Shown here: piece by piece, positions 35,401 through 43,076 of the stretch
Numbering within the stretch: the first letter of the stretch is position 1
How the letters are laid out: the number at the start of each line of letters is the position of its first letter
Origin: CAZBSE01 sp964494385
Lineage (GTDB): Bacteria > Actinomycetota > Humimicrobiia > Humimicrobiales > Humimicrobiaceae
Direction: 5' to 3'
Assembly (NCBI GenBank): GCA_964494385.1
Contig: CAZBSE010000015.1
Span: forward strand, 1-43,868
Length of the DNA stretch: 43,868 bases
Made by a program: the position numbers and the translations under genes
Notes under the pieces: generated by a model
The model's database searches: none
What the model was told of the DNA's origin: nothing
The model's input: the letters and a program-made list of their open reading frames with translations, nothing else

Positions 35401-36354
35401 CTATTCCTTATAATATTTAAATACATTCTTACTTTTAAAATCGGGCATAAATGAGTCGTCTTTGCTGTCCGGTGATGTATAATCCTGTGTCCATCCGGAA
35501 CTAAAGCCTTTCTTTTCAGCATATCTAACTACTTCCAGGTACTCTTTTGCCGTAATCCTTCTGTTTAATTGAGGATATCTGCAAGCATTATAAACGGGAT
35601 GATACTGGGCCATGATACTTAGATAAACATCGGTGGAAAGTTCGTTTTTAATGAAATCCAGGGTTTTTTTAATTCCGCCAATATTATACGGAAGGACAAG
35701 CAGTCTTATCAGCAGTCCTTTCAGGGCTTCACCTTCCCGGTTAAGTTTCAGTCCCCCTACCTGCCCGTACATCTCTTTAACTGATTGGCGGTTATACCGG
35801 ACATAATCTTTGGCCATTGAATATTTTTCGGCCATATGGTCATTGCCGTACCTCATATCCGGCATATAAATATCTATGACTGTATCCAGCATTTTTATAA
35901 TTTGCGGGTTATCATAACCTCCGGTGTTAAATATAACAGGAACGGAAAGACCTTTATCTCTGGCAGTGAAAAGAGCTTTTATTATCTGCGGGACCCATAT
36001 GGTAGGGGAAACGAAATTAATATTATGGCAGCCAGAATCCTGCAGCATTATCATGCTATCAGTAAGATCCGCTATGCTGTTTTCTGACCCTTCATGTTCC
36101 TGACTTATCTGATAGTTTTGGCAGTATACGCATTTCATATTGCAGTAAGAAAAGAATATGGTTCCCGAACCCCTGCTGCCCGAAATAGGAGGTTCCTCAC
36201 CATGATGGGGTATAGCCGATGATATTACTGGTTTTAGTCCTGCGCCGCAGAAACCTCTTTCATCAAGATTACGGTCAATCCCGCACCTATGAGGGCACAG
36301 CACACATTTATTTAATATTTTATGCAGTGTTTTTTCAAGTCCTACGGGTTTCAT
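35401..36354 (-). CDS. Radical SAM protein, PflX/COG1313 type
   Basis: This 317-residue protein resembles glycyl-radical-enzyme activases. The SAM cluster motif is C-N-M-K-C-V-Y-C (Cys71, Cys75, Cys78). Four more cysteines, Cys17, Cys20, Cys24 and Cys36, form an N-terminal C-x2-C-x3-C-x11-C set common in COG1313. The barrel contains the G-G-Y turn and the conserved M-A-Q-Y-H-P near residue 235. No glycyl radical enzyme is adjacent, so the substrate is unknown. The start is at 36354 without a clear ribosome-binding site. Confidence 0.8.
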   Translation of the reverse strand: MKPVGLEKTLHKILNKCVLCPHRCGIDRNLDERGFCGAGLKPVISSAIPHHGEEPPISGSRGSGTIFFSYCNMKCVYCQNYQISQEHEGSENSIADLTDSMIMLQDSGCHNINFVSPTIWVPQIIKALFTARDKGLSVPVIFNTGGYDNPQIIKMLDTVIDIYMPDMRYGNDHMAEKYSMAKDYVRYNRQSVKEMYGQVGGLKLNREGEALKGLLIRLLVLPYNIGGIKKTLDFIKNELSTDVYLSIMAQYHPVYNACRYPQLNRRITAKEYLEVVRYAEKKGFSSGWTQDYTSPDSKDDSFMPDFKSKNVFKYYKE

Positions 36355-36397
36355 ACCAATATAGGTTATATAACGTTGCAGTTAAAATATAATAATT

Positions 36398-36739
36398 TTA
36401 AGATTTTGTGAACGGCTTTTTTCTTTCAGCAACTTTAAGGCCGTCTTTGCTGAGTAGATTATTTATGTAACCATAGGTCTTATCTATAAATTGGGGGTTA
36501 TTTTTAAGAAATTTTTCAATCTTATAGATCCTATATTCAAGGAAGTATTCAGGGGGTATGCTTAATCCATGAGAAATCAGCTTTATGGTTGAAATAGGAG
36601 GATGATTTTTCCTTTTTTTTAATTTACTGAAATAACTATAATTTAGGTTTGTCTTTTTACCCAGGCTTCTGAGTTTTATTTTTTTTTCTTCAATTATTTC
36701 TTTAAGTGCTACATTAAAATTCTTATTAGAATATATCAT
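36398..36739 (-). CDS. XRE-type HTH transcriptional regulator
   Basis: This 113-residue protein has an N-terminal helix-turn-helix of the Xre/Cro type: I-I-E-E-K-K-I-K-L-R-S-L-G-K-K-T-N-L-N-Y with S-Y-F-S-K-L-K-K as recognition helix. A short C-terminal helical region probably mediates dimerisation. No ligand domain is visible. It is divergent from the GGDEF/HD-GYP gene and a partial palindrome lies between them. Base composition is very AT-rich, like the rest of the interval. Confidence 0.75.
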   Translation of the reverse strand: MIYSNKNFNVALKEIIEEKKIKLRSLGKKTNLNYSYFSKLKKRKNHPPISTIKLISHGLSIPPEYFLEYRIYKIEKFLKNNPQFIDKTYGYINNLLSKDGLKVAERKKPFTKS

Positions 36740-36839
36740 AGTACCGCATAACGATTTAATATTTTATTACCTTTGCCTAATCCTATAATCAATAATATAT
36801 TATAAAGATAAGTTCTATAAGTTTTTTGGTTAATTATAA

Positions 36840-36857
36840 GTTGACAATTTTATCAAC
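36840..36857. promoter_or_regulatory. Imperfect palindrome, possible XRE operator
   Basis: GTTGA (36840-36844) and TCAAC (36853-36857) are perfect outer arms, and 14 of 18 positions are symmetric overall. It lies 101 bases upstream of the XRE gene and 137 bases before the diguanylate cyclase gene, suited to controlling one or both. TATAAT at 36942-36947 is a possible -10 for the latter, without a good -35. Confidence 0.35.
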
Positions 36858-36993
36858 CTTACACTGAAACGGGTAGATATTTCAGAATAAAAATATAAAG
36901 ACAGGTAAGGTTCGATTAATGAATTATTGGATTATTTAGTATATAATCAATAACTAAAATAATGTAAATATAAAAATATTAAGGTATCGTATA

Positions 36994-38820
36994 ATGAAAA
37001 TAGAAAAGGATATTAATGTATTACTGATAGAGAAGTCAAAAGAAAACATACATATAATATTAAACGAGATAAAGCGCAGCGGATATAATCCAAATTATAA
37101 AATAGTAGATAACTGCAAGAGTTTAATCGAATCTGCAAATAAAGATGAATGGGATGTAATATTAGGTGGCTATGCCCCATACGGCACCAGGCTGGTAAAT
37201 GCAATAAAGTCAATAAGGCAGAAAAATACAACCGTTCCCTTTATAGTTATCTCTGATAAGATTGGTGAAGAAAATGTGGCATCTTTAATTAAAGCAGGCG
37301 CCAATAATTATATTGCCAGAAACAATCTTTTAAACCTGGTACCGATTATCAAAGATGAAATAAAAAGTTCGCAGTTAAAAATAAAGCAGCAGGAAGCCTT
37401 TAAAAAACTTAAGGAAAGTGAAAAAACTTTTAAATCACTTGTAGAAAATGTCCCCGATATAGTATATATGTACAAACTGCTTCCTAAACCGGGATATAAG
37501 TATGTAAGCTCCTCGGTAAAGAAAAATATTGGCTATACTGCTGGTCAGCATTACGCTGATCCCAAACTTATATACAAAATTACACATCCAGGCGATAGCA
37601 ATATTTTAAAAAAGATGCTTGATGGCAACTTAGATTACTCAAAACCTGTAGAAATTCGGATAATTCATAAAAACGGCAGGACCATGTGGTACGAACAGAG
37701 AGTAACTCCTTTTTTTAATAAGAAAGGAAAATTAGTGGCCATAGAGGCAATTCTGCATAACATATCCACAAGGAAGAAGATAGAGGACCACCTGTCTTAT
37801 ATGTCTTTCCATGACAACCTTACAGATTTGTATAATAGAGCATATTTTGAAGAAGAACTGAAAAGGCTCGACACCCGGAGGCAGCTTCCGTTAAGCGTGA
37901 TTATAGGTGATATAAACGGACTTAAGCTGATAAATGATGCGTTTGGGCACAAAGAGGGGGATAAACTGCTTAAAGGATGTGCAAGTGTTTTAAAAAAAAG
38001 CTGCAGGTCCGAGGATATAGTTGCAAGATGGGGAGGGGATGAATTTTCAATACTTCTTCCAAAAACTGACGAAGAAGTTGTATCAGAAATCATCAAAAGG
38101 GTAAAAAATAAAAGTGTTAGAAGCAAGAACTGGAAAATACCGTTGAGTATATCTCTTGGGGTGTCAACCAAAAGAAAGAATCGTCAGGATTTTACAAAAA
38201 TAATTAAAAAAGCAGAAGACAATATGTACAGGCGTAAACTGATAGAGACAAAGAGCATTATCAATTCAATAATATCGTCGCTTGAAAAAATATTATTTGA
38301 AAAGAGCATTAAAACCGAAAAACATACCAGAAGAATTAAGGAGATGGCCCTGAAATTAGGTAAATCCATAAAGCTGCCGAAAAGCAAGATGGATGAGTTA
38401 TCTCTTCTGGCGACTATTCATGATATAGGGAAGATAGCAATTCTTGATATTATACTGAATAAAAAGGAGAATCTCAGCAAAAGGGAATGGGAGACTATAA
38501 AGCGCCATCCCGAAATAGGATATCGTATTGCAATTTCATCACATCAACTTTCCAGTATTGCCGAATATATTCTAACCGGTCACGAATGGTGGGACGGAAG
38601 CGGTTACCCCCAGGGGCAAAAAGGGGAGGATATACCCATTTTGTCCCGGATAATCGCAGTAGTTGATGCCTATGAAGTCATGATAACCGGAAGGCCTTAT
38701 AAAAAAGCCATCAGCAAGAAAGAAGCTATGGCAGAGCTTAAGAGATGCAGTGGTACCCAGTTTGATTCGAAGCTGGTGACAAAATTCTTCGGCATTTTAA
38801 AGAGCAATAAAGGGTATTAA
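36994..38820 (+). CDS. Pseudo-receiver/PAS/GGDEF/HD-GYP c-di-GMP signalling protein
   Basis: This 608-residue cytoplasmic protein has four domains: receiver-like 5-125, PAS 140-268, GGDEF 275-430 and HD-GYP 430-605. The GGDEF motif is intact at 347-351 with an R-S-E-D inhibitory site five residues before it. The HD pair is at 476-477 and G-Y-P at 537-539. The receiver is degenerate: the phosphoacceptor Asp is Gly59, the partner acidic pair is Glu13-Lys14, and the conserved Lys is Arg109. It may therefore sense by protein contact rather than phosphorylation. Both synthesis and breakdown of c-di-GMP look possible. Confidence 0.88.
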   Translation: MKIEKDINVLLIEKSKENIHIILNEIKRSGYNPNYKIVDNCKSLIESANKDEWDVILGGYAPYGTRLVNAIKSIRQKNTTVPFIVISDKIGEENVASLIKAGANNYIARNNLLNLVPIIKDEIKSSQLKIKQQEAFKKLKESEKTFKSLVENVPDIVYMYKLLPKPGYKYVSSSVKKNIGYTAGQHYADPKLIYKITHPGDSNILKKMLDGNLDYSKPVEIRIIHKNGRTMWYEQRVTPFFNKKGKLVAIEAILHNISTRKKIEDHLSYMSFHDNLTDLYNRAYFEEELKRLDTRRQLPLSVIIGDINGLKLINDAFGHKEGDKLLKGCASVLKKSCRSEDIVARWGGDEFSILLPKTDEEVVSEIIKRVKNKSVRSKNWKIPLSISLGVSTKRKNRQDFTKIIKKAEDNMYRRKLIETKSIINSIISSLEKILFEKSIKTEKHTRRIKEMALKLGKSIKLPKSKMDELSLLATIHDIGKIAILDIILNKKENLSKREWETIKRHPEIGYRIAISSHQLSSIAEYILTGHEWWDGSGYPQGQKGEDIPILSRIIAVVDAYEVMITGRPYKKAISKKEAMAELKRCSGTQFDSKLVTKFFGILKSNKGY

Positions 38821-38871
38821 ATCAAAGTTACTTTTTTTTACCAAATTTAAAGTTAATATCGAATTAAATAA

Positions 38872-39705
38872 ATGACGAAGAATGAATTTTTAAAAAAATA
38901 CAATATAGAAACAGGCTTTTTTAAAAATGGCCTCCCGTATACCAAAATTGGCAATAAATCAAAAATTTTAATCGATATTGAGGCTTTATCGTTCAAACAT
39001 GAGCCGGTTTCCGGAATGATGCTGAAGGAATTCGTAAAATCACACAGGCTGCTGGCGGAAGAGTATGCTGTGTTCCTAATAGGGCGCAGGCCAAATTCAC
39101 CCGAAGATTATTCAATGGATAAAATGGCAGAGGACTACTCGGAGGTAATCAGGGGAGAATTTAGGAGACCTGTTGATGTAATGGGCATTTCAACAGGAGG
39201 GCAGATAGCCCAATATCTGGCGGCTGATCATCCTGACACAGTTCGCAAATTGATTATTGTCTCTGCTGCATACCGCCTGAGTAAAATAGGAATGGAATTG
39301 GAGAGAAAGTCTGCCGAATATTTTAAACAGGGAAAATATGGAAAGTCCCTGGCCGTGATGATGGACTTTACTTTAATGCCCGGATTAAAAAGAAGTTTAA
39401 TTAAGTTTTTCATACAGCTAATTGGTAAAAAAATGCTGGGAAATATAAAATATCCAAATGATTTCCTGATTGAAGTCAGAGCGGACCGGGAAATGAATTT
39501 TAAGGACAGGTTAGGGGATATTAAAGCTCCTGTCCTGATTATGAGCGGAGAATCGGATATCGCTTATACTGCAGAGGATATCCGTTCCACTGCTGAAGGA
39601 ATTCCCGGCTCTGAATTAATTATATATAAAGGATACGGGCATAATCTCTCCTTTTCATATACGGAACAGGTCCAGAAGGATATGCTGGATTTTTTGAGAA
39701 AATAA
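38872..39705 (+). CDS. Alpha/beta-hydrolase fold protein (second)
   Basis: This 277-residue protein has a nucleophile elbow G-I-S-T-G-G with Ser107, an acid in S-G-E-S-D-I (Asp229) and a histidine in G-Y-G-H-N-L (His257), giving a complete triad. The oxyanion region near residue 35 lacks the usual H-G-G and reads I-D-I-E-A-L-S. A cap region with basic residues lies at 135-195. The family covers esterases, lipases and haloalkane dehalogenases. It precedes the PF07090 gene by 47 bases with the same orientation. Confidence 0.8.
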   Translation: MTKNEFLKKYNIETGFFKNGLPYTKIGNKSKILIDIEALSFKHEPVSGMMLKEFVKSHRLLAEEYAVFLIGRRPNSPEDYSMDKMAEDYSEVIRGEFRRPVDVMGISTGGQIAQYLAADHPDTVRKLIIVSAAYRLSKIGMELERKSAEYFKQGKYGKSLAVMMDFTLMPGLKRSLIKFFIQLIGKKMLGNIKYPNDFLIEVRADREMNFKDRLGDIKAPVLIMSGESDIAYTAEDIRSTAEGIPGSELIIYKGYGHNLSFSYTEQVQKDMLDFLRK

Positions 39706-39752
39706 TTAACGAACTCTATCAAAGTAGGAAATAAATTTAAAGGAGGATATAA

Positions 39753-40505
39753 ATGGTGCAAAAAAATGTATTATTTGTTGGTGAAACATGGATCATAACC
39801 AAATTTCATACAAAAGGTTTTGATGTAGTTCCATTAGGGGGATTTGAAGATTATTCTGTATATTTAAAAGAAGGTTTAAAACCTTTCAAAGATATAAACA
39901 TTACACACATTCCCAACCATCTTGTGTTAAGTGCGTATCCACAAACAATGGAACAGATTTCAAAATTTGATGTAGTAATAATAAGTGATTGCGGAAGAAA
40001 TACTTTAACTATGTATCCGGAAATGTTTAAAGTTCCCATGGGCATTAACAAAGTCAAATTGACTGCAGATTATGTAAAAAAAGGCGGTTCACTTATAATG
40101 ATCGGCGGTTGGGTGGATTTTCAGGGATTTCAAGGAAAGGGTAATTATCATGGAAGCGAAATAGAGGAAGTTTTACCTGTAGATATTATGGAAACAGATG
40201 ATAGGGTTGAATGCACAGAAGGCGTAAAACCGGAGGTTATAAAAGGAGATCATAAAATATTGAAAGATATTTCGAACGATTGGCCTAAGTTTCTGGGTTA
40301 TCAAAAAGTTTTTCCAAAGGCCGATTCAGAAGTATTGGCGACTATTGGGGATAGGCAAGACGCATTTATAATCGTAGGTAAAGCCGGAAAAGGAAAATCC
40401 ATGGCCTTTACTTCAGACCTGGCGCCGCATTGGGGGACAGATTTTGTCGTTTGGAAAGACTACGGAAAGTTCTGGTATAATTCGATAAATTGGTTAGCGA
40501 GCTAA
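39753..40505 (+). CDS. Glutamine amidotransferase-like protein (PF07090 type)
   Basis: This 250-residue protein has a class I glutamine amidotransferase-like flavodoxin fold: V-L-F-V-G-E-T-W at the start, then V-V-I-I-S-D-C-G at 75-82, G-G-S-L-I-M-I-G-G-W near 112 and S-D-L-A-P-H-W-G near 225. It contains the C-terminal W-K-D-Y-G-K-F-W-Y-N segment typical of this family. Relatives in PF07090 are uncharacterised and often lie next to sugar or cell-wall genes. ATG at 39753 follows AAAGGAGG. Confidence 0.75.
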   Translation: MVQKNVLFVGETWIITKFHTKGFDVVPLGGFEDYSVYLKEGLKPFKDINITHIPNHLVLSAYPQTMEQISKFDVVIISDCGRNTLTMYPEMFKVPMGINKVKLTADYVKKGGSLIMIGGWVDFQGFQGKGNYHGSEIEEVLPVDIMETDDRVECTEGVKPEVIKGDHKILKDISNDWPKFLGYQKVFPKADSEVLATIGDRQDAFIIVGKAGKGKSMAFTSDLAPHWGTDFVVWKDYGKFWYNSINWLAS

Positions 40506-40536
40506 ATAATAAAAGATAATTGACCATTGAATTACT

Positions 40537-40567
40537 CCGGGCCTATTGCCATAGTGCCAGGACCCGG
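40537..40567. terminator. Candidate intrinsic terminator between convergent genes
   Basis: CCGGGCCT pairs with AGG-A-CCCGG (one bulged A), leaving a 14-base loop. The plus-strand 3' side is followed by CAATAATTTTT, a weak T-tract. An alternative ATTGCC/GGCAAT pairing (40545-40571) exists. It would end the PF07090 transcript. Function in the opposite direction is less clear because no T-run follows on that strand. Confidence 0.4.
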
Positions 40568-40612
40568 CAATAATTTTTAAAAATAAAAATTAAGTTTAGG
40601 TGTTTTTAAAAA

Positions 40613-40954
40613 CTAGGTTGTTTTCTTATTCTTTTTTCTAAATCTGGGTACCAGGTAGAATCCGATTGTAAAGATTACCATAAAAGGAACCAGACCCATT
40701 AAGAAAACAGGAACTATCCCTCATAATGCTCCTGCTCCTGTTAAAAATCTATTTTTAATAAGAATCCCGATTCCGATTATCAAACAGGCCATTGGACATG
40801 ACCATAAAACATATTGCCAGGCATAAGGCGCATTCTGAGGACCGCCCATCGCATTTTTAGTTATTGTTAAAAAAATTACCAGGGTATATATCCAAAAGGC
40901 AATTGGTATTAAACCGATCCATCGCCATTTTTGGAAAGTAAGTGATCCGGGCAT
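40613..40954 (-). pseudogene. Small three-helix membrane protein interrupted by an in-frame TGA
   Basis: Minus-strand frame from ATG 40954, preceded by AAGGAGG, codes 77 residues with two membrane helices (F-W-I-Y-T-L-V-I-F-L and P-M-A-C-L-I-I-G-I-G-I-L) up to a TGA at 40723-40721. The same frame then continues for 35 codons, G-I-V-P-V-F-L-M-G-L-V-P-F, a third helix and a basic tail R-F-R-K-K-N-K-K, to TAG at 40615-40613. The uninterrupted product would be 112 residues plus the TGA residue, probably a Trp codon (TGG to TGA). It may be a pseudogene, a sequencing error or two separate peptides. Trp is encoded as TGG elsewhere, so TGA recoding is unlikely. Confidence 0.6.
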
Positions 40955-41127
40955 AAGATTAATCCTCCTTAGTATGTCTTTAACATATTTTGTAATTTTT
41001 TTATTATAACATGTACAATTTGGCCATACAATTTTTTTAGAAATAATCAATTCAAATGTTTTATGATAAAATTGGAAAGTAATTTAAATGTAAGTATTAA
41101 AGAAATAAAAAATAGATTTACGGAGAG

Positions 41128-42225
41128 ATGAGCAAAAAAATAAAAGTAATAGTACTTTTTGTGCTTTTTACTGTTATTTTTTGCAGCGGCTGCACAAAAG
41201 AAGTTTATGAAACAGCAGGAGGAGATTCTGAAGTAATAGGACAAAATCAGCAGGAGCCAAAAATCAACGGAGTATCCGTAGGCAGTATTGCTAAAACAGA
41301 ATTATTGCAGTTAGTCCCCTGGGGAGATAATGCTATATCCATAAACATACCCCTTGGCTGGAATATCTATACCGGAGGTGAGTGCTCCACTAAATCAGTA
41401 TTAGTAAGGGATCCTTACTCTGAGCTAAAACAGCTTTTTTATTTTTCAGAGGCAGGTCCTGTTTACACCAGCTGGCAAATGAAAGAAAATGATAAGGATT
41501 ATATGGATATGGGCGGATTTGACATTCCATGGCTTGAAAGTCCAGTAGTAAATCCGTTAACTGCCGAAAAATTTTTAGAGAATTTCGGAACTCTTGCCAG
41601 TACCCCTTTTTTCCAGCAGGCATTCCCGGAAGTCCCGGTCATAGATGAAGTTAAAATAATAGACAAACAATCTGCTGCTGATAAATTACCCTATGTCAGC
41701 GATGAAAAATTAATAAGGGCGGAGTTCAAGCAAAATAATAAATCAGGAGAAGGATACTTTTATATAGTAACAGCAGATGTTATTGGTCTGGGATACGGAA
41801 TGATGTTTGTTGGCATTACCGCTCCCAGGGGCCTGCTTGATTTAATTGTTCCTTCATTGGCACAAAGCCTTAAGTCTTTTACGGTAAGCTCCGGATATGT
41901 AGATAATTGTAAACAGGCCCAGGATAATGCGGCTGCCGGGGTATTAAAAGCTGGCCGAATACTAGATCAAAATTTTGATGCCATAATGGAGGTATGGGAG
42001 AACAAGCTTGAGTCAGAGCAAAGGATATCTGAAAGTCAAAGTGATGTTATACTGGAGTTCAGCAGATTATACAATCCCCAAACAGACGAGGTTTATGTGG
42101 TTACCCCGGAATTTTATGAATATTATAACAATCACAGCAGTGAATTCGAATTTAATTATTTGCAGGAAATGCCAGATGATAAATGGAGTTATGCTCCTTT
42201 AAACGGAGCATTGTATATTAAATAA
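41128..42225 (+). CDS. Uncharacterised lipoprotein
   Basis: This 365-residue protein has a signal sequence K-K-I-K-V-I-V-L-F-V-L-F ending in C-S-G-C, where Cys22 is the probable lipidation site although the -3 residue is Cys rather than Leu. The mature part begins with an acidic linker and contains the region I-N-I-P-L-G-W-N-I-Y near 73, similar to PsbP/DUF1795-like folds. A middle repeat of aromatic and Gly residues and a helical C-terminal third follow. No function is recognised. GGAG lies only two bases before the ATG, an unusually short spacing. Confidence 0.65.
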   Translation: MSKKIKVIVLFVLFTVIFCSGCTKEVYETAGGDSEVIGQNQQEPKINGVSVGSIAKTELLQLVPWGDNAISINIPLGWNIYTGGECSTKSVLVRDPYSELKQLFYFSEAGPVYTSWQMKENDKDYMDMGGFDIPWLESPVVNPLTAEKFLENFGTLASTPFFQQAFPEVPVIDEVKIIDKQSAADKLPYVSDEKLIRAEFKQNNKSGEGYFYIVTADVIGLGYGMMFVGITAPRGLLDLIVPSLAQSLKSFTVSSGYVDNCKQAQDNAAAGVLKAGRILDQNFDAIMEVWENKLESEQRISESQSDVILEFSRLYNPQTDEVYVVTPEFYEYYNNHSSEFEFNYLQEMPDDKWSYAPLNGALYIK

Positions 42226-42282
42226 ATAATTATATGCTTTTAACCGTTTCGTATTAAATGCACGCAAACAGCTTAGCCGAAT

Positions 42283-42302
42283 AGCCGGATGATAAAACGG
42301 CT
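42283..42302. promoter_or_regulatory. Short inverted repeat before the Cys-rich membrane gene
   Basis: AGCCG and CGGCT pair around a 10-base AT-rich loop, 35 bases upstream of the next gene's start. There is no T-run directly after it. It could be a weak terminator for the lipoprotein gene or an operator. Confidence 0.25.
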
Positions 42303-42341
42303 GTCCTGCTGATAATAACTTTTTAGCAAGGAGAAAATGTG

Positions 42342-42980
42342 ATGCCTTCACGACAAAATTTAATTCATGACTCTTTTCTTCCCTGTACTTTGCGGCCTCT
42401 TTCAATATGCCGGGAGTGTCAGGCCAGGAAAAAACTGATGTGCCGCTTTGATAGTAAGGATATGGTTAACTTTTTCATGATTATCTTACCCTTTGGAGTT
42501 ACAGTCTTTGCGGGTACCATCAGTGCCGGTTATGGCTGGTATCTTTTTCTATGGCTGGCGTATTCATTATTCTTCTTCTTTATCTGGGAAGCACGTGTTC
42601 TATGCCGCCATTGTCCATATTGGGCAGAAGCAGGGACTATCTTACATTGTCATGCTAATTATGGAGTTATCAAGATTTGGAAATATCAACCCAGACCTAT
42701 GAGTAAACCGGAAAAAATTCAATTTGTAGTCGGTGCACTGCTTATGATTGGTTTTCCGTTTCCTTTTTTATTGCTGGGGCGGGAGTATCTTTTGGCTTTA
42801 ATCGGGGCGAGCGCGGCAATCAGCGGTATATTTATACTAAGGAGAAATGTTTGTACCCGGTGCATCAATTTCTCTTGTCCGATGAATGATGTTCCAAAGC
42901 AACTTGTGGACACATATCTCAGGCGAAATCCTAAAATACAAAAGGCCTGGGAAGCCAGCGGATATAGGGTGGATGTATAG
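42342..42980 (+). CDS. Cysteine-rich four-helix membrane protein
   Basis: This 212-residue protein starts best at ATG 42342, 8 bases after CAAGGAG, rather than the adjacent GTG at 42339. Its N-terminus carries C-R-E-C-Q-A-R-K-K-L-M-C (Cys23, 26, 34). A hydrophobic hairpin follows, then a loop with L-C-R-H-C-P and H-C-H-A-N, a second hydrophobic hairpin, and a cytoplasmic-looking C-x2-C-x5-C-P end. The CxxC sets could bind metal or iron-sulfur clusters or perform thiol redox chemistry. I do not recognise a named family; similar proteins of unknown function are known in anaerobes and archaea. It stands between a lipoprotein and an acetyltransferase gene. Confidence 0.65.
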   Translation: MPSRQNLIHDSFLPCTLRPLSICRECQARKKLMCRFDSKDMVNFFMIILPFGVTVFAGTISAGYGWYLFLWLAYSLFFFFIWEARVLCRHCPYWAEAGTILHCHANYGVIKIWKYQPRPMSKPEKIQFVVGALLMIGFPFPFLLLGREYLLALIGASAAISGIFILRRNVCTRCINFSCPMNDVPKQLVDTYLRRNPKIQKAWEASGYRVDV

Positions 42981-43076
42981 CAGAGTAATTTAAGATTACT
43001 ATGGAAGCATAAAGGAGATATGATTAATTATCCGGATTAAGCTTTTAATATAAGATTAACAGTATATAAATATAAA

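Noticed and set aside
36907..36920. AAGGTTCGATTAAT resembles a tRNA T-loop
   Set aside because: No flanking stems or upstream tRNA body; chance match in AT-rich sequence.
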